Below, piece by piece: positions 46,050 through 58,218 of a stretch of DNA of 64,000 bases (its first letter is position 1; each line of letters begins with the position of its first letter). The translations under genes and the position numbers were made by a program. The notes beneath the pieces are model-generated. The model was given only the letters and a program-made list of their open reading frames with translations, did not search any database and was not told the origin of the DNA. Origin of the DNA: Flaccisagitta enflata (Eukaryota > Chaetognatha > Sagittoidea > Aphragmophora); NCBI GenBank assembly GCA_965153355.1, contig OZ231126.1:64046001-64110000 (forward strand), written 5' to 3'.

Positions 46050-46900
46050 TTTAAGGTCATTCTAAGTCATTTTAAACTATTTTTGTCATTTCAGTCATTT
46101 TTTTCATTTCAGTCGTTTAAGTCATTTTTTTCATTTTTTTTCATTTTTGTCATTTTTATCATTTTAGTCATTTTATTCATTTTTGTCATTTTTGTCATTT
46201 CAGTTATCTTTGTCATTTTAGTCATTTTTGTTTTTTTTTTTTTGTTATTTTTGTTATTTTTGTCATTTTTGTCATTTTTATCATTTTTGTCATTTTTGTC
46301 ATTTTAGTTGTTTTAGTTTTTTTGTTATTTTTGGTATTTTGTTATTTTTGTTATTTTTTTTATTGTTGTTTTTTTTTTCATTTTAGTTATTTTTGTCATT
46401 TTAGTCATTTTTGTCATTTTTGTCATTTTTATCATTTTTGTAAATTTTGTCATTTTAGTCATTCTGGATATTTTTGCCATTTTAGTCATTTTAGTTATTT
46501 TAGTCATTTTAGTCATTTTAGTCATTTTAATCATTTTAGTCATTTTTGTCATTTTTGTTATTTTTGTTATTTTTGTCATTTTAGTTATTTTAGTCATTTT
46601 AGTCATTTTAGTCATTTCAGTCATTTTTGTCATTTTTATTTTTTTTGTTATTTTAGTCATTTTTGTCCTTTTTGTCATTTTTATCATTTTAGTATTTCTT
46701 GTCATTTTAGTTATTTTTGTCATTTCAGTTATTATTGTCATTTTTGTCATTTTAGTTATTTTTGTTATTTTAAGTCATTCTAAGTCATTCTATGTCATTT
46801 TAAGTTCTCAAAGTCATTTTAAGGCATTTTAAATTATTTCTGTCAATTTAGTCAATTTTGTCATTTTTGTCATTTTAAGACATTTTATGATTCATTTGAA
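46050..46900. repeat. TCATTTTAGTCATTTTTG minisatellite
   Basis: About 850 bp of 9-10 bp units (TCATTTTAG, TCATTTTTG, TTATTTTTG), with ATTCTAAGTCATTTTAAGTC at both edges. This matches the internal repeats of family H elements on the minus strand (14763-15405), but no H ends were found nearby. Probably a decapitated long H element or an escaped minisatellite. Confidence 0.85.
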
Positions 46901-47754
46901 GTCTTTAGGTTTTTTAAGTTTTGCATGCAAAAGAATTTTATGAATAGAAAAAAGATTCAAAAGAGCCAAGTTAAAGTGAATTACAGAGCGCGGATCACAA
47001 TGAAATTAGTTCTCAATCATCCCGAGAAGAAGAGAAGCTGAAGCGTTGTAAGGCGGAGTAAGGAAGATGAGAAGGGGGCTAATTTTTGGATGCTCTTTTA
47101 TAAATCATTGCAAGTTCCTGCAGAAACAATCACGGGGACATCTAGGAACACTTTAAAGAAATACGATTGGCTTTTTTGCCAACATAAGACATTTGCATTC
47201 CTTGAGTCGCTCAGCATTCATAGTGGGTTGTGGCCATGTAATTGAAAAAGAAAATAAAAAAAAGAAAGAAAGAAAAGGGAAAAAAAGAAAGAAATGAAGA
47301 AAGGAAGAAAGGAGGAAAGAGATACAGAAATAAAGATAAAAGAGGAATTTACGATTATCTGAAATTTTCCCAATGACCAAAAAAATCATTCCGGATAAGG
47401 TTCCATCTTTTCAACAAGGTGTTACTGAACTGAATCTAAAGTTTTTCTTATCAGGAATGGAAATTTAAGAATTTGATTTTACAAAAAGTTGAATATTGAA
47501 AGTTCTATTTTTGGGTTTGAGCTAACTCCGAAAACGTCTGTCTACCAGAATAAACCAAATCGGATTATGCACTTCAACTAGGTGAGCCAGTATCATTTTG
47601 TCGATGCATTGTTATTGTCAGAATTTTGATGATCTTGAAAATGATCATTCAAGATCTCTAATGATTGCCCTGTGGACCATCCATGCCAGATTTCATGCCA
47701 TATTTCCTAATCACATTAAATGTTCTGATATTGACATTTTGAGAGCATTGAAGA
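46901..47754. other. No gene recognised
   Basis: AT-rich with an AAAGAAAGAAAG patch at 47260-47310; nothing recognisable. Confidence 0.35.
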
Positions 47755-48085
47755 TACATGGTCTCCATCTTTGACCACTAGAAACACGAGTATTTTTGCC
47801 AACTGACATAAAGTTACAAATTGATACATGGAGACAAAGACGGTCAAACTGAGAGACACACTGCTTTGGAGAGAAAGACGGTCAAACTGAGAGACACACT
47901 GCTTTGGTTCATGACATAACAGTAAAAGCATCTGGACATTTAAACCACATCGTTCATTTCAGTATAAGATCCCGCCGTGGCACAACAAAAAAAAAAGAAG
48001 ATGAAAACGAAAAAAAACACATCGCACGACTTTTCAGGAGGCGTAACCGACAGAACGACACATGTTTGGGGTTGGTAGGATGGTG
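47755..48085. repeat. Dispersed repeat, copy 2
   Basis: Homologous to 45110-45425. It contains a local tandem duplication of about 38 bp (GACGGTCAAACTGAGAGACA at 47838 and 47877) that copy 1 lacks. Confidence 0.7.
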
Positions 48086-48413
48086 GTGATTGAGAAAGAA
48101 GAGGAGGAAAGAAAGGAAGAAAGAAAGAATGGCAGAGGGGAGAAAGGAAGAAAGGCAGAAAGGAAAAAAGAAAAATCACAACCCAAAAAGTTTTGCCTTG
48201 TTGACCATCCATGCCATATTTCAAGTCTTAACCATAATCCGTTTGTGGGGAGTGGGTTAAAAGTGATCATAACGTTTTATATACTGTCTCGTAGAGTGAG
48301 ATCCAAATCCAACGAATTTGAAGGGAACAACAAACTTGAAGGGAACAACAAATTTGTTTCTGTTAGGGACCCTAAAGGAAATGTTTTAAAAGCGGTTCTG
48401 TTGGAGCCAGGTT

Positions 48414-48559
<146 letters not shown>

Positions 48560-48673
48560 TCTGTTCACATTTTCAGACTCGTGGGTCATGGACATAGAGA
48601 TGTACGTACAGACAGACATATAGATTCTCCATGTCTATTGCTTATTAATATAAAAGGCAATACAAATTATTCC

Positions 48674-48768
48674 TGTTGGGCAGGAGCAGTACTGCAAAAA
48701 TCACCCAGAATTCAAAAATTTTACCTACCGACCGACACGACAAGGAGTTGTGTATTTCGACAAAAAAT
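48674..48768 (+). mobile_element. Degenerate family H fragment
   Basis: TGTTGGGCAGGAGCAGTACTG, CTACCGACCGACACGACAAG and GTTGTGTATTTCGACAAAAA recall H sequence order (GGGCAGGAGC, tetranucleotide array, GACTAAAAA). Confidence 0.45.
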
Positions 48769-49214
48769 GGCAATGGAAGAATGAAACTTCAAGGAATGGG
48801 AAAAGTTAATTCTCAAGAAGAAATCAGGGAAATTGCGCAAAAAGTTTGGAATTTGGGGCAGTGACTGGGGCACTAGCCTCAAGCTAAAGAGTAAACTCTA
48901 TGCAGAAATTTGAGTCAGAGGTGGGGGGGGGAGCGCTCCTTTACACCCCCCCATCGCTGCCCCTGTTTGAGGTATTCTTGCTTTCAATTTGGGGGCTGTG
49001 GCTACCCACCGTTTTTTGACCGTGGCCACGGGCAAAAGTGGTGAATGATGTAATAGTTTCACGGGCCACTTGAATAATAAGGTCGCATTGTTTATATCAT
49101 CATCATTTTTATCTCAAACTTTTTCATTCTTTTTGTCCAATTTTTTTTCATTTCTGTTCTTTTCTTTCCTTTTCATTTAAATCTTTTTGTTTATTTTTGT
49201 TTTTTCTTTGTTTT
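48769..49214. other. No gene recognised
   Basis: Contains G and C runs near 48924-48950 and the GGCTGTGGC...GCCACGG inverted pair near 49006-49030. No gene evident. Confidence 0.35.
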
Positions 49215-49367
49215 TAGTCGCGGACATGTGACTCTACACCTTGCCGTGTTGGTAAGTCAGTCCGTCCGTCAGTCCGTTCGTCAGTCACATTTCTGAATTC
49301 CGGCTGATTTTCGCAGTACTGCTCCTGCTCGACCCTTCGCAACTGGATTGCCGAGTACCCGGCCTTG
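49215..49367 (-). mobile_element. Family H element, GTCGCGGAC subfamily
   Basis: TAGTCGCGGACATGTGACTC, TACACCTTGCCGTGTTGG, GTCC/GTCAGTCC array, CACATTTCTGAATTCCGG, CTGCTCCTGCTCGACCC, TTCGCAACTGGATTGCC, end CCCGGCCTTGTTT. Confidence 0.78.
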
Positions 49368-50261
<894 letters not shown>

Positions 50262-50439
50262 TTCCTGAAATAGAAAAAAAATCAATGTGTGATCTGGTTG
50301 AAGGACAACAAAAGCTATCATGGGATCATTTTCAAGCCCCATAGCGCTTTTGTCTTTGAAACCTGATCTTGCTTATTCAATGAGGGATTGATGGTGTTTC
50401 TCACTCCATAGCTCAGCTCTATATGCCACGCCATCGCGG

Positions 50440-50737
50440 TAGGGTTTTGGCTGGTGACATATCTCGATTTCGGAACCACTCTCTCATTTACTTTGTCGGT
50501 CTCTCAGTGAGCCTGTCGGTTTATCTGTCACTAGATTTTTTCAGGTACAAACTCGTCTTTTGTGTATGTAGATCTGTGAGTAGGTCCAACAGTCTGCCCG
50601 TTACGCGGAATAATGGGTGCAAGAAATAGGTCGAAATGGTGATCTCTGAAAATAACACCCAACATTGAAGCCCCTGCCCATCAGTATAACTGCCCCTGAC
50701 CACTCGCAATTGGTCGTAAATCCAGCCTTATTAAACA
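50440..50737 (-). mobile_element. Degenerate family H element
   Basis: CTTTGTCGGTCTCTCAGTGAG, then CCCCTGCCCATCAGTATAAC, TGCCCCTGACCACTCGCAAT, end ATCCAGCCTTATT. The hairpin end is not recognisable. Confidence 0.5.
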
Positions 50738-51050
50738 TTTTCGCTTTACGCCTTTCTTGCTCCCCCGCACCTTTTTGAGTACTTCAGTCCTTGCTTATTT
50801 TTTCTGCTCTTTTTTTTTTTATATGAATAAATCCCGGATGCTTCAGTCCAATGCCTGGGGACGATTCCACAATCTTCTAAATCTGATTTTCACTGCTCGT
50901 TTCTGTTTGTCACTGTCTTTATCTTTCACCTTTTCCACTTTTCCGTTAGTCACTTTAATGGATACTAATCATACGGCATCGGACATTTCTGTCCGTCTGT
51001 CTGAGTGTCCGATGTTAGAGCTTACTCTCTGTTTATCTGTTTTTCTGTGA
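50738..51050. other. No gene recognised
   Basis: Pyrimidine-rich unique sequence. Confidence 0.35.
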
Positions 51051-51057
51051 GTCGGTC

Positions 51058-51216
<159 letters not shown>

Positions 51217-51433
51217 TATCTACTTTCTGCCATCTTTTTCTGTCGCTATCGCTCTCATATTCTTTGCCATCTCGCATATATCTTGTTTCTTCTCTTGCTC
51301 TGTGTATTTTATTCCACTTGCTGGTTTGGCTCTCGTGCGTCATATTCTTTATGAATCTTCGGGAAAAATCGTTTTGCTTATCTGACCTTTGGACTCAACT
51401 TTATGCCCAATCATAAAAGTATTGAGTTAAATG

Positions 51434-51435
<2 letters not shown>

Positions 51436-51502
<67 letters not shown>
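51436..51502. repeat. (GA)n microsatellite
   Basis: About 33 GA units. Confidence 0.95.
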
Positions 51503-51504
<2 letters not shown>

Positions 51505-51829
51505 AACAGACATTCAGACAGACGGAGCGGACGAAGAAAGGCAGACTGAAAAACAATCAGGCGGTAAGATTAAGGTAGAAAGATTGACACACTCTTCCAC
51601 ATACAGAAAGGAAGACAGAAAGGCTTAGAAACAGGCGGAAAGACAGAGAGAGAAATTGTCGACCGACGACGGAGGGGGTTAAGAGGAAAACGCGAAAAAA
51701 AGGCTATCAAGTTAAAGGGTACTGGAAAACTATAGGAAGCTGAAATAGGGCAACAAAGATGACAGAGAAAATGAAACAAAATTTACTGTTCCCCGTCTTG
51801 TTGTCACTTGTCTTTGTCTCATGTCTTTT

Positions 51830-51869
51830 TAGTCGCGTGCACGCGACTGTTGGCCTAATGGGCTTGTTT
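51830..51869 (-). mobile_element. Collapsed family H element (both ends fused)
   Basis: TAGTCGCGTGCACGCGACTG directly followed by TTGGCCTAATGGGCTTGTTT, i.e. the terminal hairpin joined to the CAAGGCC-side end with the body deleted. Confidence 0.6.
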
Positions 51870-51944
51870 CCTACGTTGGTGCTTTGGTTCATGTTCTTGT
51901 TCGGTTCCTGTTTCTTTGTTTTTCTTTGTTTTTCTTCTTGTTCT

Positions 51945-52185
51945 AGTCCTTATTCGTTTTTTTTTTCTTTTTCTTTTTTAACTCATTTGGTTCTTGTTCT
52001 TGTTCTTGTTCTTTTTCTTTTGTCGTTTTTTTTTCGACACATTTACTTCTTATTTTCCTTCTTCTTTTTCTTTTTCTTTTTTTTCCTCTTTTTCTTTTTC
52101 TTTTTTTTCTTCATCTTTTTCTCCTTCTTCATCTTCTTGCTTTTCTTTTTCTTTTTCATGTATCTTTTTCTTTTTCTCTCTTTTT
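51945..52185. repeat. TTC/TTTTTC polypyrimidine tract
   Basis: TTGTTC and TTTTTC-type simple sequence leading into a family F fragment. Confidence 0.85.
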
Positions 52186-52187
52186 TG

Positions 52188-52221
52188 GCTGCGGCCCCGA
52201 AGCGGTCGATGACGTATGCTG
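52188..52221 (+). mobile_element. Family F arm fragment
   Basis: GGCTGCGGCCCCGAAGCGGT, CGATGACGTATGC: the first 34 bp of an F arm only. Confidence 0.6.
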
Positions 52222-52447
52222 GTGAATGAACCATTCTTCCCTCTATCAATCTAATTTTGCAGTTTTTTGTTGCTTATACCCTAATGAATATTCAAAAATA
52301 GCTAAATAATATAAATAACCCTAATTTTGGTAAAAAATCATATGTAAAGAATGACTTTTGCATGTTTTTTTTTTACTTCAGTACCAAATTTTTTGCACAT
52401 CCTGTTACGCTTTTACGACTATTCTTTTTCTTTTCTTCTTTTCAGGA

Positions 52448-52585
52448 GACATGTTCGTCCGTCCGACATTCCATTCATTTCAAATACTATTCATAAGATT
52501 ACGTGGTTTGGGGGAAAAAGTTATTTCTAGGCATTACCGCCCCTGCCCAACCGCTAGCGACTACTTAATCGGCTTTGATCTTTCT
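52448..52585 (-). mobile_element. Degenerate family H element
   Basis: GTTCGTCCGTCCGACATTCC, then TTACCGCCCCTGCCCAACCG, CTAGCGACTACTTAATCGGC. Hairpin end missing. Confidence 0.5.
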
Positions 52586-53000
52586 TTTTTATTCACCAAC
52601 GTCTTCCTTCTTGCCTCCAACCTTCTCGAGGGAAAGGAAGAAAAGCTCAAAAATGGCTTCTGACCAAAAAGCTAAGCCCAGAGATTCGCTCATGCAAAGG
52701 ACCAGTAAAAAACGATTTAGGACAACGACGACGGGGGAGCCGCTATAAAAAGTCTCTATTCGGCCGGCCCACTTAAGATATGGTACGATCATATCCCTCT
52801 CGGATTGACCAGGGTCATGGGACCAGAAAGAATAAATGAGGATGAAGAGGGTGCTTCCAACCGCTCAACCTTAAATCGCAGAAATGTATCGGTTCCGATG
52901 ACGATGTCACGATTTGTTTTAAGTGGGTGTTTGCGTCCGTACGTCCGTACGTCCGTACGTCCATTCGTCCAAACCTATCAGTTTGATGATCCTCCTGTTT
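52586..53000. other. No gene recognised
   Basis: Includes a CGTCCGTACGTCCGTACG run at 52935-52960 (possible H array remnant); no gene. Confidence 0.35.
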
Positions 53001-53005
53001 CATGT

Positions 53006-53160
53006 CTTTCGTCTTTTGTCTTTTGTCTTTTGTCTTTTGTCTTTTGTCTTTTGTCTTTTGTCTTTTGTCTTTTGTCTTTTGTCTTTTGTCTTTTGTCTTT
53101 CGTCTTTCGTCTTTCGTCTTTCGTCTTTCGTCTTTTGTCTTTTGTCTTTCGTATTTTGTC
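53006..53160. repeat. 7-bp (GTCTTTT)n minisatellite
   Basis: About 22 units. A block of five or six GTCTTTC variants lies together at 53100-53133, flanked by GTCTTTT units. Confidence 0.97.
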
Positions 53161-53352
53161 TATCCCTAATCATTTTTATTATTGACATAATTATCATAAT
53201 CATTTTTTGCTTTGGCGAGCCCTTTCGCGTAACTATCTCTTAAAAAGTCCAGAGCTCCCTTGTCTGTGCTTATGCTTCTAGGATTTATCATCACTGTCTT
53301 CGTCTTTTGTGAACATCTTTTTTTTTTTTTTAGCTTTTTTTCAGAACAGAGA

Positions 53353-53377
53353 ATGGGAGGGAAAGAGAGAGAGAAAA

Positions 53378-53465
<88 letters not shown>
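53353..53465. repeat. (GA)n microsatellite
   Basis: About 50 GA units with GAAA interruptions on the left. Confidence 0.95.
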
Positions 53466-53467
<2 letters not shown>

Positions 53468-54300
53468 AAAGCCTATTTGCCGTATTTTCTTAGGAACCTT
53501 GGCTCCGTCTTTACTGCCGCTTGCAACCCATAAAATCCAAGCTAAACAAAACAAAACATGATTATCCTCACACAATTTTTCAGTCGCCAACATTTCCTGG
53601 TTATTGTACGTAAAGGTATGCCATCGAGCGCTGTTTTGATCCCCTTATCCATCCTAGTTACAGCCTTCCGTTACATTCAGCTAATCGATTGTGCCATTCT
53701 GTATTATGATGCTCCTTTATATTGTATATTGTTACATCTTTGCAACAACAAGGTCTACTTCTCCGTCGATGAATCCTCTTCTACAGTTGCAGTTCCCGGT
53801 TTCTTCCGGCGCGGCAAACAATAGCTGATTTTGCTCGGTTTTAGCGTCCTTTATTTATATCATAAGACCAAGAAAAACAATCACAATCACACAGTCCCTT
53901 CATAACGAGATGACTAATCCGATAATCCGTCGTTAACAATTAATTCAGACCTCTAATTAGTGACTATGATAAGAATTCAGTACAGTTGAGCTTCACTAGA
54001 GAAAATCCTAAGGTACTGAGCAAAATGTGATGCTCCACTGTATTTTACTAAATAGCCTCGACGCAACGGTTATACTCTGGCGCGATCGTCTTCTCAACTC
54101 TTACTACCTAGGAAATAAATATGGCATCAACCGAGGGATTGATAGTATTTGTACTGAATATAACCGTTTTCTTAACTGAATTATCCGATCCCATCTCTGG
54201 GAGGCAAATTGAAAGCCATCTTTTATGTATTATCATACTGTAGTTCCCCTGCAGTTGATGGACAAGTATACACTAATCATTTTGAAGATATATTTTTACT
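53466..54300. other. No gene recognised
   Basis: Balanced composition; an 88-codon open frame at 53558-53824 has no motif I recognise. Confidence 0.35.
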
Positions 54301-54389
54301 TTTTTGCTTGTCATTTCTAAACGCTTGAAGCTACAGCAGCCAGATTGCGCTCATCTTATAGATTTTTCGACATAGATTAATTCGCTTTT

Positions 54390-54604
54390 TAGTCGCGTGC
54401 ACGCGACTCTACAACCCGCTTTGTCCGTCGGTTGGATGGTCGGTTGGTTGGTTGGTTGGTTGGTCGGTTGGTTGCTCATATTTTACTTTTTTTTACAATT
54501 TTATTTTTTTGACCCCACTGCTCCTGCCCAAATGGTCTAGTGACCTCAAATATGGCCCCTGCCCACCCGCACGCGACTTCGGTAGCCGTGTATCCGGCCT
54601 TGTT
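54390..54604 (-). mobile_element. Family H element
   Basis: Hairpin TAGTCGCGTGCACGCGACTC, TACAACCCGCTTTGTCCG, GGTTG array, CATATTTTACTTTTTTTT, CACTGCTCCTGCCCAAATGG, CCCCTGCCCACCCGCACGCG, end ATCCGGCCTTGTT. The 75 bp before its hairpin resemble those before the next copy (54731-54814). Confidence 0.87.
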
Positions 54605-54814
54605 TTCTAAAAAACTCTCTAGCATTTCTGGAAGCCGACAACGATCTAATTCAAAGTTGTCTCTGACTCACTCTCATTCTTGCTTGATCAATTATTTTGC
54701 AAATTTCGAAATGACTATTTGCACTCTTTTTGTTGTCATTTTTAAACGGAAAAAGTTACAGGTACCAGATTGAACTCATCTTAAAGATTTTTTGATGTAG
54801 ATTAATTTCCTTTT

Positions 54815-55041
54815 TAGTCGCGTGCACGCGACTCTACACCCCGCTTTGTCCGTCCGTCCGTCGGTCGGTTGGTCAGTCGGTCGGTCGGTCTGTTGGTCAC
54901 ACTTTTACTTTTTTCTTATCAATTTAATTTCTTTAAGTCATTTTAAGTCATTTTAGGGTAAACTAAGTCATTCTGAGTCGTTCTAAGTCATTCTCAGTCA
55001 ATCTGTAAGTCTCGCACACGACTTATAGGTGATGGCCTTGT
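54815..55041 (-). mobile_element. Family H element, AAGTCATTTT subfamily
   Basis: Hairpin TAGTCGCGTGCACGCGACTC, TACACCCCGCTTTGTCCG, GTCGG array, short AAGTCATTTT repeat, end GTCTCGCACACGACTTATA, GGTGATGGCCTTG. Confidence 0.87.
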
Positions 55042-55347
55042 TTTTATCTAGCGTTTCTTGAAGCGGAGATATTTTAAGAAGAAGTTGATGCTATATATTT
55101 TTTTCATAGGTTGTACTCAGATTATTACTCACATTCATTAGAATATTGAAATTTGAACTGATTATGAAAAAGATAGAATGTTCAGTTTAACTACATGTTT
55201 TATTATTGGAGAGATATTTTCTTTCTGGATAAAGATTGAACCATATGTACGCTTATAAACCGATACGTTCGATTTATGAAAAATGAAGAAAATGCAAATG
55301 ATATGGAGAGTATAAAAATAACCTCTTTGTTTTCCACGAAAACTTTT

Positions 55348-55951
55348 TAGTCGCGTGCTACGCGACTCTACACCCCGCTATGTTGGTCGGTTGGTCGGTC
55401 AGTCGGTCGGTCGGTTGGTCGGTCGGTCGGTCGGTTGGTTGGTTGGTCGGTGGTCCCCTTTTGGGCAGCGGCCCCAAAGGGGTCGATGACCTATGCTTTC
55501 ACACATACTGGGAGTTTTCTCCTTTTTCATGTCCGTACCCGCCCTCCCCCAGCCTCCAGGCCCATATCTCAGCCTGGAGGCCCATATACCAGCCTCCAGG
55601 CCCAAATCCCAGTCTTGAGGCCCAAATCCCACCCTCAAGGCCTACATCCCAACCCCAAGGCCCAGATTCTGGAGGCTGGGGGAGGGGGGTGCGGATATGG
55701 AGAAGGAGAAAACTCCCCATATGTGTGAAAGCATAGGTCATCAACCCCTTCGGGGCCGCTGCCCTGCTCCCCCCTCAACTTCAACCACAACCTACTTAAG
55801 CAGGGCACGGGTACCGCTGACCATCTAACGCTTTTGCGACTATTTACTTTTTAAGCATTTTCGAGCTTTTTGAGCCTATTGCTCCTTCCCTTCTCCAGCA
55901 CTGCCCCTGCCCACCGGCACGCGACTGGGGTAGCCGTGAATCCGGCCTTGT
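55348..55951 (-). mobile_element. Family H element split by a family F insertion
   Basis: Outer parts: hairpin TAGTCGCGTGCTACGCGACT, CTACACCCCGCTATGTTGG and a GGTC array to about 55455. The element resumes after 55846 with ACTTTTTAAGCATTTTCGAG, CTTTTTGAGC, CCCCTGCCCACCGGCACGCG and ATCCGGCCTTG. Intact relatives join CCCTTTTTT directly to ACTTTTTCGGCG (30123, 16333 in reverse). Confidence 0.9.
55463..55845 (+). mobile_element. Family F element inserted in H
   Basis: GGGCAGCGGCCCCAAAGGGG arm, CACACATACTGGGAG, about six 20-bp units (AGGCCCATATCTCAGCCTGG), the inverted arm ending GGGGCCGCTGCCC, the GCAGGGC tail and ACCATCTAACGCTTTTGCGACTATT. Host T run on both sides. Confidence 0.9.
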
Positions 55952-56125
55952 GTGTAGGATAAAAAGTTTTTTTTTGTCTTTCCTCCGATGGAAAAAAAGT
56001 GTGGACAGACTAGATAAAAACCAAAAACATAGATTAAGTTAGCAAAAGTCTAACAGATGGAAACTCGTCGAAACTCATAAAGAATTGATGCCATCGCATC
56101 AGTCGCATGTAGTCACTTTTACAGA

Positions 56126-56346
<221 letters not shown>

Positions 56347-56438
56347 GGCATTGAAACAAAGGCAATTCCCTGCGACACGCTCCATGGACTGACGACCGCT
56401 TTAATGGCAACACATTTATATCCTGCGCCCAGTGGAAA

Positions 56439-56950
56439 GATGGTGAGAGGTGGAATGAAGTTGATGGAAAGATGGTAAGAGGTGGAATGAAGTCGATGGA
56501 AAGATGGTGAGAGGTGGAATGAAGTTGATGGAAAGATGGTGAGAGGTGGAATGAAGTTGATGGAAAGATGGTGAGAGGTGGAATGAAGTTGATGGAAAGA
56601 TGGTGAGAGGTGGAATGAAGTTGATGGAAAGATGGTGAGAGGTGGAATGAAGTTGATGGAAAGATGGTGAGAGGTGGAATGAAGTTGATGGAAAGATGGT
56701 GAGAGGTGGAATGAAGTTGATGGAAAGATGGTGAGAGGTGGAATGAAGTTGATGGAAAGATGGTGAGAGGTGGAATGAAGTTGATGGAAAGATGGTGAGA
56801 CGTGGAATGAAGTTGATGGAAAGGTGGTGGAGGTGGAATGAAGTTGATGGAAAGGTGGTGAGAGGTGGAATGAAGTTGATGGAAAGATGGTGAGAGGTGG
56901 AATGAAGTTGATGGAAAGATGGTGAGAGGTGGAATGCAGTTGATGGAAAA
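56439..56950. repeat. 32-bp minisatellite, 16 units
   Basis: Unit GATGGTGAGAGGTGGAATGA + AGTTGATGGAAA, highly homogeneous; one unit (near 56821) has a short deletion. All three minus-strand frames are open and give the same 32-residue periodic peptide in different phase, so openness is a property of the unit. Confidence 0.97.
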
Positions 56951-57790
56951 AAAAGGTTGAGGTGAACAGAAAGCCGTTGGAACATGGAAAAGAAAGACGT
57001 AAGTTGAAGAGAGAGAGAGAGGGTGACGCACATGAGCGTCTGACATGTGGAACGTCAATGCACACCCGCACACCCCTCAAGTCAGCCGTAAATGAGTCCA
57101 AAAAGGAGCGGTAATTACAAATGAAAAATTTCAGGTCGAAGCTGATTATATGTTAATTGTTACTTTTTTTTAAATGAGGGATGTGGAAGCAGTTAACCGC
57201 TTCCAATATGGTGCGTGGGATATCTACTTGTACGCTTACTTGTTGGAACTTACTTTTTTGCTGTTGAGAAACTTACAACTAGCTATTGGATGGACGCAAG
57301 GAAAGTTTGCCGAGACATTGACAACTTTGATAGATTAGAATTTAGATATGACATTGGCACTGCTCACGGGGAAGTGTAACATCTTGGTAAAAGAAAATGT
57401 ACCGTTAAGACATATATCTCTTAATACAATCTAAAAAATTAAAGCAAAATTGATGAGATGATCTCATTTTGAATTTTTCGTCAGATGATCTCTTCCATTC
57501 AAACATTTATAACTCATTTATCTCTTGATGAATTAACCAAAAATTGGTGACTAAAATGTAGAATTTTTAAAAGACTCTTTTCTTCTTTTGGCCAAACAAA
57601 GCCACTTGAGGCTGTTGAGTGAAATTTTGCCATTGATGCATCAAACTGATCAAGAGATTTAAGATAAACTTTTTCAGCCTAAAACGTAAGGCATCGAATT
57701 CTCAAGAAAATAATTCAAATCCACCCTACAGTGCCAAATGAAAACGAATATTTGAGGCTGCTGCCCGCAAAAGAGACAAAAAACGCTGTG
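56951..57790. other. No gene recognised
   Basis: AT-rich towards the right; nothing recognisable. Confidence 0.35.
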
Positions 57791-57797
57791 TTACAAT

Positions 57798-57986
57798 GTT
57801 GTTGCGGACGGTTGGGCAGGGGCGTACAACTCCCTTCCACCCACTTACACAGACACACACAACCGCAGAATGTTAAGTGCGCATTTTCTTGCTCTTCATT
57901 TTAAATCAGCACAAACCTATGGACGGACAGACTAACGGGCGGACGGACAGACAAAAGTTTTCATAGTGTCGCGAGTCTGCGACTGA
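57798..57986 (+). mobile_element. Family H element, diverged
   Basis: TGTTGCGGACGGTTGGGCAG, CGGACAGACTAACGGGCGGA array, AGTTTTCATAGT, hairpin GTCGCGAGTCTGCGAC then TGAAAAT. Confidence 0.65.
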
Positions 57987-58012
57987 AAATGAGGACCAGA
58001 GATGAAAGGGAA

Positions 58013-58204
58013 CAAGGCCAACACCTAAAAGTCGCGTGCGAGACTTACATTTAGAATGACTTAGAATGATTTAGAATGACTTATTATACTCTTATATGAC
58101 CTAAAACGCCCTAAAGAAATAAAATTGATAAAAAAAGTAAGTGTGACCGACCAACCGACCAACCGACGGACAAAGCGGGGTGTTTAATCGCGCGCACGCG
58201 ACTA
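58013..58204 (+). mobile_element. Family H element, ATGACTTAGA subfamily, uninterrupted
   Basis: CAAGGCCAACACCTAAAAG, GTCGCGTGCGAGACTTAC, three AATGACTTAG units, TTGATAAAAAAAGTAAGTGT, GACC/AACC array, CAAAGCGGGGTGTTTAAT, hairpin CGCGCGCACGCGAC. Serves as the empty-site comparison for 4828-5479. Confidence 0.87.
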
Positions 58205-58218
58205 AAAAAGATAAGCGA

